DNA of 64,000 nucleotides from Leptolyngbya sp. NIES-3755. Its GTDB lineage: Bacteria; Cyanobacteriota; Cyanobacteriia; Leptolyngbyales; Leptolyngbyaceae. Below, one piece after another: positions 44,709 through 52,945 of the stretch (position 1 is its first letter; the number at the start of each line of letters is the position of its first letter). Both the position numbers and the translations under genes were made by a program. The stretch spans positions 1,745,030 to 1,809,029 of the forward strand of contig AP017308.1 in the NCBI GenBank assembly GCA_001548435.1. The letters run 5' to 3'. Below the pieces are notes generated by a model. That model worked only from the letters and a program-made list of their open reading frames with translations. It was not told the DNA's origin and searched no databases.

Positions 44709-45551
44709 TCACGAATCTATGTTCAGAAATTGGCGTATTCGGTCGCTTGTTTCGACAAATTGTGCTCGTGGCATCGGCAGTTGTTGCCAAGACAACAAAG
44801 ACGTGCGTTCTTCTGAGCTTAAAACCAGCATGATGTGATAAAGAGTCCCATCTGAAGTGTGTTCTTCATCTAACTGAACCGCCTGAATGCGATCGAGTTG
44901 CCAAGTCTCCTGACGCTTCTCCAATAAAGCACACTCCAAACGGGTCGCCTGATTTCTTGCTTTATCAAAGACGCAAATATAGCGAAAATCCACAGCAAAT
45001 AGCGGAACTGGAAACAGGAGTAACACTACGATGAGCCAGAGAAGACCAAATCCGACTAGCGGGATTACGTTCCATCGAGTGTCGTAACTGGTGTTTAGAG
45101 TGCGATCGCTAGAGGTGCGAATAAAGTCATTCACCTGATTGACCACGGCTTCTAGGGATGCTCGATTGTGATCATCAATTGCGATGACTTCACCAGAGGC
45201 TAAAATGAGGACAAGCTGATACTGCTCCTCCATCCCCTGTTGCCTAAGTTGCGCGGTTTGAAGTTGCCTGAGTTCTTGCGATCGCCGCTCGACCAACGTT
45301 AAAGTCTCTAAGCGACAATCCACTTCAGAAGGCAGAGCGCGTTCACAATTCAACTGAATCCCGGTTCGCATCTGAGTGCTTGTAAACCAAAGCCACAAAC
45401 ATCCATGCGATATCAAAAATATTCCTATACCCAGCCAAGCCATGACAAAAGAAAAGGCTGAGCGATAAAAGTAATTAATCTCTAGACAAGTCGCACTTTG
45501 CCGAATTCTTTCAGTGACTTGCATTAAAATTTCAAACGGTATTCCTACCAT
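44709..45551 (-). CDS. Membrane protein with internally duplicated domain
   Basis: A 280-residue protein of unknown function. Two hydrophobic segments (about 36-57; about 163-187) each precede a similar soluble domain: an L-C/LTLVERR...L..LQTAQL...Y.LVL segment, then a RLECALLEKR...LDRIQAVQLDE...YHIMLVLSS segment, each ending in a helix VNQVNDFIRT / SDRIRQFLN. This suggests an ancient tandem duplication of one anchor-plus-domain unit, with a PH-like or bPH-like shape possible. Start uncertain: ATG 45551 or 45524. Function not inferable. Confidence 0.7.
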   Translation of the reverse strand: MVGIPFEILMQVTERIRQSATCLEINYFYRSAFSFVMAWLGIGIFLISHGCLWLWFTSTQMRTGIQLNCERALPSEVDCRLETLTLVERRSQELRQLQTAQLRQQGMEEQYQLVLILASGEVIAIDDHNRASLEAVVNQVNDFIRTSSDRTLNTSYDTRWNVIPLVGFGLLWLIVVLLLFPVPLFAVDFRYICVFDKARNQATRLECALLEKRQETWQLDRIQAVQLDEEHTSDGTLYHIMLVLSSEERTSLLSWQQLPMPRAQFVETSDRIRQFLNIDS

Positions 45552-45877
45552 TACAACAAAGCGAATGTTGGCATCACAACAGCAGTCACGTTGTTATTTT
45601 GATTACACGATCGCTTCAAACTTCGGGAACCAAACTGATGATTGTCTACGGCATCAATGCCTATACCAATCAATAAATCTTTTTTCGGGTGTATCGATTG
45701 GAAAAACTACGGATACTTTTAAAAGAGCGATTGGGCTTTTAGCGATCGTAAATCAAGCAGGAAGAGAACGTCGAATCGCCACAACGCACTCATCAAATTT
45801 TTATTCGCTGCATTTCGTTCATCCTACAAATCATTTACGATCGCACATAATCAGAATTTACTTCATCGATCTCGCTT
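45552..45877. other. Intergenic region, no convincing gene
   Basis: 326 bp between the divergent membrane protein and the toxin-antitoxin pair. Open frames here have no ribosome site or protein-like composition. Contents are limited to HIP1-like GCGATCG/ACGATCGC words and AT-rich DNA, which presumably holds the promoters of both flanking units. Confidence 0.4.
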
Positions 45878-46120
45878 ATGGAAATGCAATCTGTCCGATC
45901 GGAAACCGTCAAAACTTCCGAATTTCAAAAAGCACTCGAAACCGTAGAAGCGTTGCCGCTTGAGGCACAGGAAATTCTGATCGATATTGTCGAGAAACGC
46001 CTAAGTCAGCAACGTCGAGCAAATTTGGTTCAAGAAGTTCACGAGGCAAGACAAGCTTATACAGAAGGTCAAATTCGTCGCGGCTCGGTTGCGGACCTGA
46101 TGGCGGAGTTAGACGACTGA
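45878..46120 (+). CDS. Antitoxin of a type II toxin-antitoxin pair
   Basis: An 80-residue protein: a helical N-terminal part (FQKALETVEALPLEAQEILIDIVEKRLSQQ) and a flexible charged tail (RRGSVADLMAELDD), typical of antitoxins that wrap RelE-type toxins. The stop overlaps the toxin ATG by one base (TGATG), so translation is coupled. Cyanobacteria carry many similar antitoxins of this addiction-module type. Confidence 0.8.
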   Translation: MEMQSVRSETVKTSEFQKALETVEALPLEAQEILIDIVEKRLSQQRRANLVQEVHEARQAYTEGQIRRGSVADLMAELDD

Positions 46121-46398
46121 TGGAGCTTGTCTGGAGTAGCGCTTTCAGTCGCAAACTAAAACGATTACTGCGGCAAAATCCACAGATGAAAACACAGATT
46201 GAGCAAACGTTAGAACAGCTTGCGATCGACCCGTTTGATCCAAAGCTAGGGACTCACAAGCTCAAGGGCGATTTGGCGGATTGTTGGTCTTGCTCGATTA
46301 ACTACAGCGATCGCATTGTCTTCCAATTCGTTGAAAATCCAGAGACCGCAGAAGAAATTCTACTTCTAACGCTTGGATCGCACGATGAGGTTTATTAG
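46120..46398 (+). CDS. RelE/YafQ-type mRNA interferase toxin
   Basis: A 92-residue basic protein with the RelE/ParE-fold order: VWSSAFSRKLKRLLRQNP, PFDPKLGTHKLKGDLADCWSCSINYSDRIVFQFV and the C-terminal LLLTLGSHDEVY. The KLKG..ADCWS..I.YSDRI block and terminal His-Asp-Glu-Val-Tyr match YafQ/HigB-like ribosome-dependent nucleases. Coupled to the antitoxin upstream. Confidence 0.85.
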   Translation: MELVWSSAFSRKLKRLLRQNPQMKTQIEQTLEQLAIDPFDPKLGTHKLKGDLADCWSCSINYSDRIVFQFVENPETAEEILLLTLGSHDEVY

Positions 46399-46530
46399 AC
46401 GCTTGACGGCTTTGCTTTGAGAAAAAGTAACCATTCTACGAGATACTTTTGGGAGGGCAAACCGCGATCGCACACTCTCGATCTCGGCGCGTTCTGAATT
46501 CGTTTTATAAGTTGAGATAGAGAGAGTCCA

Positions 46531-47094
46531 ATGGACGAAGACAGCATTAACAGCATGGATGCTCCAACCGTAACCCTGACCGATGAAACAGGTTCAACCC
46601 TCACCTGCTACATCGAGCATTCTTTGGACGTGGAAGATCAAGAATATGTGCTGTTACTTCCCGTTGACTCGCCGATCGAGATTTTCGCTTGGCAAGAAAA
46701 TGGCGACGAGGATGAAGCAGTATTAGTCGAAGATCAGGCAGTACTTAATCAAGTATTTCCGATCGCAAAAGCCGTGTTAGAAGAGCAAAATCTGGCTCTA
46801 AAACAAACCGCTGTCGTCTTGACGGTGGAAGGCGATTTGCCGGATCTCGACGACGACGAAGCTTGGGCAGGGGTGGAGTCTGATTCGGATGACGATCAGG
46901 AAGAACTTCAGCTTTTGGCAAGTTTCTGGCACGAAGAACAGGAATACGCGATTTATACTCCGCTTGATCCGTATTTTATTTTGGCGCGACTCGATGATGA
47001 GGGAACGCCACATCTTTTATCGCAAGAAGAGCTTAAGAAAATTGAGCCAATGTTGCCCATGATCGAAGATCAACTCTTCGATGAAATGGAATAG
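46531..47094 (+). CDS. DUF3727 domain protein
   Basis: A 187-residue strongly acidic cyanobacterial/plastid-type protein. The N-terminal half (VTLTDETGSTLTCYIEHSLDVEDQEYVLLLPVDSPIEIF) and C-terminal half (LASFWHEEQEYAIYTPLDPYFILAR) look like repeats of one DUF1292/DUF3727 unit. Role unknown. It precedes mltG by 218 bp in the same direction, an order I recall from other cyanobacteria. Confidence 0.85.
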   Translation: MDEDSINSMDAPTVTLTDETGSTLTCYIEHSLDVEDQEYVLLLPVDSPIEIFAWQENGDEDEAVLVEDQAVLNQVFPIAKAVLEEQNLALKQTAVVLTVEGDLPDLDDDEAWAGVESDSDDDQEELQLLASFWHEEQEYAIYTPLDPYFILARLDDEGTPHLLSQEELKKIEPMLPMIEDQLFDEME

Positions 47095-47312
47095 TTCGAG
47101 TCGGAGTCGGTAAACTTGAATACTCGAATTCAACCGACTCCAAAAAATATTTCTTCTAATCTAAAATCAACGCTACGATTCTTGCTTGGTCGTGATCCCC
47201 TCGATCGTAAATTCGATTAATAATTGATTTTTATATCCGTTGACTTATTCACAAACTTCGCTAACATTTGTTCTGAGCAAAAACTTTTGCTAGTTCTTCA
47301 CCTTAATCTCAG

Positions 47313-48413
47313 ATGAAAATCGCGAAAAGTGTTGCGAGGCTATCGTTCTTCCTGTTTCTCGTCGGGGCTGCACTCGGTCTTTCTGCTTGGCGTGCTCAAG
47401 CGTGGTGGAGTTTTGCGAGTTCTCCCGTTGCACAGACCACTTCAGAGCAGGGGAAACGAGTTCTGATTCAGATTCCACAAGGGACTTCGGCTCAGCAGAT
47501 CGGACAGGAATTGGAAGCGGCTGGATTAATTCGATCGTCGAGAGCTTGGGAAGTTTGGGCACGGTGGATGATGTGGCAAAATCCCGATGGTGGTTTCCAG
47601 GCGGGAAATTATGAGCTTTCGACTGGGGATAGTATGCAAGCGATCGCAGAAAAAATCTGGAAGGGCGAAGTGGCTCAACGTAGCTTCACGATTCCTGAAG
47701 GCTGGTCGATGAAGCAAATGGCAAATTATTTCGAGCAACAAGGATTTTTCAAAGCCCAAGATTTTCTCAATGCTGCGAGTCAAGTTCCCAATGCAGAATA
47801 TCCTTGGCTGCCTCCGAATCTGCCTTTCTTAGAAGGTTTTCTTTACCCTGACACGTATCAAATCGAAGCTGGATCAGCAATCACACCTCAACAGGTTGTC
47901 CGTCAGATGTTGAACCGTTTCGAGCAAGTTGCGCTCCCGATTTACAACCAAAATCGTGGCAAGACGAATCTTTCTCTGCTGCAATGGGTGACGCTTGCCA
48001 GCATCGTCGAGAAAGAAGCGGTGATTCCTGAAGAGCGCAATCGGATTTCGGGCGTGTTCCACAATCGCTTGAAAAAGAATATGACGCTGGGATCTGATCC
48101 GACGGTGGAATATGCGCTCGGAGTGCAGCAAACCCCTGAGAATCCATTAACTTACGCGCAGGTTGCAACTCCTTCTCCGTATAACACGTATGTGACTCCA
48201 GGATTGCCCCCGACCCCGATCGCGGCTCCGGGTGTTGCGAGTTTGAAAGCTACTCTAACGCCAGAACAGACCGATTATCTCTACTTTGTGGCGCGGTACG
48301 ATGGCTCTCATGTGTTTAGTCGCACCTTGGCAGAACATGAAGCAGCGCAGGGTAAAATCCGCGATCGCATTGATAACCAGGCGCAAAAGGAACAACCCGC
48401 AAAAACTCGATAG
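47313..48413 (+). CDS. mltG: Endolytic murein transglycosylase
   Basis: A 366-residue inner-membrane enzyme that cleaves nascent glycan strands in the periplasm. An N-terminal anchor (LSFFLFLVGAALGLSAW), a LysM-like segment (KRVLIQIPQGTSAQQIGQELEAAGLI) and the YceG catalytic domain are present, with catalytic Glu in LASIVEKEAVIPEER and the conserved FHNRLKKNMTLGSDPTVEYAL, SPYNTYVTPGLPPTPIA and LYFVARYDGSHVFS. Confidence 0.95.
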   Translation: MKIAKSVARLSFFLFLVGAALGLSAWRAQAWWSFASSPVAQTTSEQGKRVLIQIPQGTSAQQIGQELEAAGLIRSSRAWEVWARWMMWQNPDGGFQAGNYELSTGDSMQAIAEKIWKGEVAQRSFTIPEGWSMKQMANYFEQQGFFKAQDFLNAASQVPNAEYPWLPPNLPFLEGFLYPDTYQIEAGSAITPQQVVRQMLNRFEQVALPIYNQNRGKTNLSLLQWVTLASIVEKEAVIPEERNRISGVFHNRLKKNMTLGSDPTVEYALGVQQTPENPLTYAQVATPSPYNTYVTPGLPPTPIAAPGVASLKATLTPEQTDYLYFVARYDGSHVFSRTLAEHEAAQGKIRDRIDNQAQKEQPAKTR

Positions 48414-48602
48414 GTCTCAGTGATTTTTGGGTTACGAATTTGAGTCACGATCGCTCTAGACTATTGATTAGGTTTAGAGCAGTCCTTCGTAAAGATATAA
48501 ACAAATTGTCACAGTGAATTAAATTGTGATTGATTTAACTAAATGCAGCCCTTACCCTAATAAATAGGCTTTTTTATTGTTCACTCTCACGAGTCTTTCA
48601 CC

Positions 48603-49139
48603 ATGTCTTGGGGCAAACTTCTTCAACCCGATCTTCTTCTCGATTCGACCATTCTTGGATTAACACCGGAACTGCTTCAGCAAAGTGGGTTACGCGGTTT
48701 GGTACTGGATGTGGATGAAACGCTTGTGCCCATTACGACAGCGCAAATTTCGGCGGAACTCTTACCGTGGGTCGAGCAGATTCGGGAGACAACCCAGATT
48801 TGGCTAGTGAGCAATAATATCAGCGAGAACCGGATTAAACGAATTGCCGATGTGCTGAAAGTGCCGTATTACATTACGGGTGCTGGAAAACCTTCGCGTC
48901 GGAAGCTGAGACGGGCTGTGGAAGCGATGAATTTGCCGCCGGAACAAGTGGGAATGGTAGGCGATCGCTTATTTACAGATGTCTTAGCGGGGAATCGGTT
49001 GGGAATGTTCACGATTTTGGTGCAACCGATGGTTGATCCGGCGGCGGAAGTGGTGCGGAAATATCCGGTTCATGCGATCGAGATTTGGCTGTCTCAGGCT
49101 TTGGGCGCGACTTTGACTCCGCACAAACATCAAATCTAA
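48603..49139 (+). CDS. YqeG-family HAD phosphatase
   Basis: A 178-residue HAD superfamily IIIA phosphatase. Motif I is LVLDVDETLVP (nucleophile Asp), motif II IWLVSNN, motif III Lys in AGKPSRRKLRRA and motif IV GMVGDRLFTDVLAGNRLGM. Relatives include YqeG/PTPMT-like phosphatidylglycerophosphate phosphatases (Gep4 group); making phosphatidylglycerol is therefore a reasonable inference. It lies 189 bp after mltG and ends in a strong terminator. Confidence 0.9.
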   Translation: MSWGKLLQPDLLLDSTILGLTPELLQQSGLRGLVLDVDETLVPITTAQISAELLPWVEQIRETTQIWLVSNNISENRIKRIADVLKVPYYITGAGKPSRRKLRRAVEAMNLPPEQVGMVGDRLFTDVLAGNRLGMFTILVQPMVDPAAEVVRKYPVHAIEIWLSQALGATLTPHKHQI

Positions 49140-49253
49140 AGAAAAGGTTAGAGAATCCAGACATCCAGAGAATATCTGAGATTCTAGGTATAGATCAAAT
49201 GGAGCCAGCGAATATAAAGGCTCTAACCCATAAATCTCTGTGAATACTAGGTG

Positions 49254-49290
49254 AACTGCCAATCTTTAATCGGGTTGGCAGTTTGCTTTT
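49254..49290 (+). terminator. Rho-independent terminator after the yqeG-type gene
   Basis: AACTGCCAATC and GGTTGGCAGTT form an 11-bp stem (one G-U) with an 8-base loop, followed by TGCTTTT. It lies between the convergent phosphatase and ABC ATPase genes. Confidence 0.85.
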
Positions 49291-49294
49291 GGAA

Positions 49295-50146
49295 TTAATC
49301 TAAATTGCGTCCGGTGAGTTCGACAAAGATATCCTCTAGATTCGAGGGACGAGTCATCATTCCCGTTTTGTCTGGAAGCTGATCGAGATAATGGTTCGCA
49401 TCTTCGACGGAGGGGAAAAATTTGTAATCCCAGTGTTCACCCGATTGTTTCATCAGAATGCCTTTCCCGTACTGCTGGCGTAATTCTTCTAGCGTTCCAA
49501 GAGAAATTAATTTGCCAGAATCCATGATGCCAATCCGATCGCATAAATATTCGACTTCATCCATATAATGCGTCGTTAATAGCATCGTCATTCCTTGCTG
49601 ATTCAACGTCCGGATAATTTCCCACAAGCGACGACGAGTTTGCGGATCAAGTCCGACCGTTGGTTCATCCAGGAAAAGAATCTCAGGTTTGTGGAGTAGA
49701 GCACGAGCGATTTGGAGACGGCGCTTCATCCCACCGGAGAGCGTTTTGGCTGGATCATTTCGTCGATCGCTTAATTCCACATATTCAAGCGCTTCATTGA
49801 TATCCTTCTGACGCTGCGGATTTGGAATGTGATGCAAGCGTCCGTGATATTCCATGTTTTCCCAAACGGTCAGATCACTGTCGATGCTGATTTGTTGAAG
49901 GACGACACCAATATGGGATTTGACGAGCGATCGCTGATTGACAATATCAAATCCCGCCACTTGAATTCGCCCATCAGAAGGCTTCGTCAATGTCGTTAAC
50001 ATCCGAATCGTGGTCGATTTGCCTGCCCCATTTGGACCCAAAAGCCCGAACATTTCGCCTGCTTGAATCTCAAAAGACAGTCCATCTACGACTGGAACTT
50101 TGTTGTAAACCTTGTAAACGTTTTGAAGAGAAACAGCAGCAACCAT
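49295..50146 (-). CDS. ABC-2 type exporter ATPase (DrrA-like)
   Basis: A 283-residue ATPase with Walker A GPNGAGKSTT, signature TLSGGMKRRLQIARAL, Walker B EILFLDEPTVGLDPQTRR and TTHYMDEVEYLCDRIGIM. The DrrA/CcmA-type C-terminal region (LEDIFVELTGRNLD) marks it as an exporter subunit. ATG 50146 is chosen; the frame is open to 50203. No permease is adjacent; the ABC-2 permeases at 9986-11553 are candidates. It follows truB on the same strand by 77 bp. Confidence 0.93.
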   Translation of the reverse strand: MVAAVSLQNVYKVYNKVPVVDGLSFEIQAGEMFGLLGPNGAGKSTTIRMLTTLTKPSDGRIQVAGFDIVNQRSLVKSHIGVVLQQISIDSDLTVWENMEYHGRLHHIPNPQRQKDINEALEYVELSDRRNDPAKTLSGGMKRRLQIARALLHKPEILFLDEPTVGLDPQTRRRLWEIIRTLNQQGMTMLLTTHYMDEVEYLCDRIGIMDSGKLISLGTLEELRQQYGKGILMKQSGEHWDYKFFPSVEDANHYLDQLPDKTGMMTRPSNLEDIFVELTGRNLD

Positions 50147-50223
50147 TCGATTTATTACAGTGCGATCTTTGTTAACCCTATCGCAAGATCGCACCAAATC
50201 CATACATAGCAGGAGTGATCTGC

Positions 50224-51075
50224 TCAGATAGGTTCATATATCATTTGTGGAACGAGTACGCTGTCCGATCGCACTTCTCCAATTCCTAGAAATCGCTCAT
50301 TCTTCACTCGAACGATTCCGAATCGCTCCGAATCTAACGCAATCTTTTGACCTTGACACCAGCGACGCGCTAAATCACTTTCTAGAACGATTTCCGGTAA
50401 ATGTAACAATGCAGATTCAGGTTCGACCAAAGGCACGGGAAGCTGTTCGATCGATGAACTTCCCGACAATTCAAATCCACTACTCTCTGTTCTGAGTAAC
50501 TTCGCTAAGGTTGCTCCGGTTCCAAGTTCTGCCCCTAAATCACGAGCGATCGAGCGAATATAAGTTCCACTACCACACGCGATCGCTAAATCAAGCTCCG
50601 GAAACTCACCCAATCTAAAATCTAAAATCTTCAAATCTAAAATCTCAACTGTACGAATGGGAGCCTCGATCGCTTGTCCCGATCGCGCTAAATCATACAG
50701 TCGCTTTCCTTGAACTTGAACCGCACTATAGTTCGGTGGAATTTGTTGGATCACACCTTGGAACAGTGGTAGTTTTTCTCGAATTTGCTCTAAGCTCAAA
50801 TTTGGAACCGCTTGCTGCGTAATAATTTCACCTTCTAAATCATCCGTTGCAGTCGTTATCCCAAACCGAATTGTCGCTTGATACGCTTTATCGTGACGAA
50901 GATATTGCAACAATCGAGTGGCGCGACCGAATGCGATCGGTAAGACTCCCGTTGCGGCTGGATCAAGTGTCCCCGCATGACCCACTTTTTTCAACTGATA
51001 AATCCGTCGAACTTTCGCTACACAATCATGTGAAGTAAACCCAAACGGTTTATTGAGATTCAAGAACCCATCCAC
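50224..51075 (-). CDS. truB: tRNA pseudouridine-55 synthase
   Basis: Makes pseudouridine 55 in the T-loop of tRNAs. The 283-residue protein begins GFLNLNKPFGFTSHDCV; catalytic Asp is in GHAGTLDPAATGVLP, with YSAVQVQGKRLYDLARSG and CGSGTYIRSIARDLG as further family blocks. The GTG start lies 4 bp after the hydrolase stop, suggesting cotranscription. Confidence 0.96.
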   Translation of the reverse strand: MDGFLNLNKPFGFTSHDCVAKVRRIYQLKKVGHAGTLDPAATGVLPIAFGRATRLLQYLRHDKAYQATIRFGITTATDDLEGEIITQQAVPNLSLEQIREKLPLFQGVIQQIPPNYSAVQVQGKRLYDLARSGQAIEAPIRTVEILDLKILDFRLGEFPELDLAIACGSGTYIRSIARDLGAELGTGATLAKLLRTESSGFELSGSSSIEQLPVPLVEPESALLHLPEIVLESDLARRWCQGQKIALDSERFGIVRVKNERFLGIGEVRSDSVLVPQMIYEPI

Positions 51076-51079
51076 AAGC

Positions 51080-52732
51080 TTAATCCTGATTCAACTGCGC
51101 CACAGTCAATGACTGTATCAGACTTAACGGTAACGGATTCTGCGAAATATCGCGGGCATAAGTCGCAGACAAAAACGGGCGATAGTTCGATCGATTCGCA
51201 ATGTGAGTTTGAAAAAACGCCAGACTTAGAGCATTCACATATCGACGCGCCAAAGTTGGACTTGGACCAATCACTTCCGGTGGAACTGGAACCCCTTCAG
51301 CATCGCCTTCTTGCAAAGCGGAAAAATGCGTTCCTCGCTCGATCACAGCTAAATAGCGATCGCGAGTCTGCAACCAAGTAAATGGCTGAATTTGCTCAGG
51401 TAACGCGGGCGCGACTGTATCTGCATTTCCCGCCACGATCATCGTCGGCACTTTAATCTCAGCGACTGAAGCCTGTCCGAAGACGCTACTCGTAATCGGA
51501 TTGATTGCAATAATCGCTCTCACACGCGGATCGCTCAGATTGTAGTTAATCGGAGGCAGTCCAGAAGCACGACATTGTAAAAGAACTGAAAGATTCAACG
51601 TCCGATCGATTTCCGTAGGCTGACAAGATTGCTGCAATTGCTGGAAGTTGATCGAAGCTCCCGCCAGTGCCATTGCGGTGTAGCCCCCAAAAGATTGTCC
51701 GATTACACCGACTTGTTTGAGATTCAAGCGACTGTAACGCGGATCAGAACTGGCTCTGCGCTGAAGATCATCTAAAACGTACTTGATATCTAAAGGTCGA
51801 TCGACAAATTCACTCGGACTCGTTACTTCATTCACCGTACCCGCGACCAAAGCTTGAAGCTGTTTCGCATTACTTCCCGGATGTTCAGGAACCGCGACCG
51901 CAAACCCATGAGAAGCCAAATGTTCGGCAAGATAGCGAAATGTGCCGCGATCGGAACCCAAGCCATGAGAAATGACGACCACCGGAATCGAGGCGGGTAA
52001 CGCTTGACGACGGGCAAACGGTAGATAGACATCCATTGGAAAAACGCGCTCTCGTCCTAATGCTTGAACGAAAGCTCTTGATCGATCCACAAGTCTCAAG
52101 GTCTGCCTTTCAAAGCCATAGGGTCCACGGGCTGCCAGATCGGGAACAGTCGGAGGCAATGTCGTATTATCTTGATTTGCAAGTTCAGCGATCGTCTGTG
52201 TGGCACGAGTGGTTCGATTGATCAAATCTCCAAAATCATCCGCAATTTGCAAACTCCGCTGTAGATCGATCCGTAATCCACGAGTCGGAAACTTTCGTAA
52301 GACGTTCAGCGGTGTTAATCCTTCTGGATCAGCCGCCGCTAGAATTAATGCTCCTCGAATGGCGAAAAATCCAGTATCACGCGACTCTGGTTGAATGACT
52401 TGTCCTAAACGGCGCAGGAGAATTTCACCTTGTTGCGTGTAGAGAAATTGTGAAACCGCGATCGGATCAATACTTGCTCGTGTCAGTAAAGCTCTTCTCA
52501 ACGTTTGAAGCTGTTGCGGAGAGATATATTGCGAATAGACATAAAGATCACTATCGAGTTCGCCTGTTCGAGCGTACCGTTCAAGCGCAGACACAGAAAT
52601 CGATCGCTCTAAAATCCCATACGACAAAAAGACGCGCTCTGCACTCAAGACAGGACGACTGAAATTTGCGATCGTACTTGCGGTCACGATCGCAGAAAGC
52701 GCAAATTTCCATCCTTTAAACTGCCGCATCAT
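51080..52732 (-). CDS. Secreted alpha/beta hydrolase with DUF1400 domain
   Basis: About 550 residues from ATG 52732 (a second ATG follows at once). A signal peptide ([21 protein letters not shown]) leads to an N-terminal DUF1400 domain (AERVFLSYGILERSISVSALERYA) and then an alpha/beta hydrolase domain with VVVISHGLGSDRGTFRYLAEHLASHGF, nucleophile GQSFGGYT and a His in ERGTHFSAL. This pairing is typical of cyanobacterial predicted lipase/dienelactone hydrolases; the substrate is unknown. The upstream frame to 52822 is Cys- and Arg-rich and is rejected as coding. Confidence 0.88.
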   Translation of the reverse strand: MMRQFKGWKFALSAIVTASTIANFSRPVLSAERVFLSYGILERSISVSALERYARTGELDSDLYVYSQYISPQQLQTLRRALLTRASIDPIAVSQFLYTQQGEILLRRLGQVIQPESRDTGFFAIRGALILAAADPEGLTPLNVLRKFPTRGLRIDLQRSLQIADDFGDLINRTTRATQTIAELANQDNTTLPPTVPDLAARGPYGFERQTLRLVDRSRAFVQALGRERVFPMDVYLPFARRQALPASIPVVVISHGLGSDRGTFRYLAEHLASHGFAVAVPEHPGSNAKQLQALVAGTVNEVTSPSEFVDRPLDIKYVLDDLQRRASSDPRYSRLNLKQVGVIGQSFGGYTAMALAGASINFQQLQQSCQPTEIDRTLNLSVLLQCRASGLPPINYNLSDPRVRAIIAINPITSSVFGQASVAEIKVPTMIVAGNADTVAPALPEQIQPFTWLQTRDRYLAVIERGTHFSALQEGDAEGVPVPPEVIGPSPTLARRYVNALSLAFFQTHIANRSNYRPFLSATYARDISQNPLPLSLIQSLTVAQLNQD

Positions 52733-52945
52733 AGGCTCACTGATTTCTCTCTGTCCGACCCATTCTGACGCACAGAACCGAGAGCGACAACAAACCTCAA
52801 ATCGAAATCCGTCTTTTGACAAATAGTCGAACGTGCGATCTCTGCTTTAAGGTCTATTTACTGACACTTAATAGACCGTCACCTCACAACGCCTCTCGCT
52901 ATCATCGTATCAGCCCAGCCGTATCGTCTTTCAATTTGCAGCATC

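Noticed and set aside
45514-45963. Possible 149-residue protein overlapping the membrane protein start and antitoxin
   Set aside because: Overlaps better-supported genes on both sides, has no ribosome site and no protein-like pattern.
48505-48540. CRP-like palindrome TCACA...TGTGA before the YqeG-type gene
   Set aside because: Half-sites are in the reverse order of a CRP/SyCRP1 site (TGTGA-N6-TCACA) and spaced by 11 bp.
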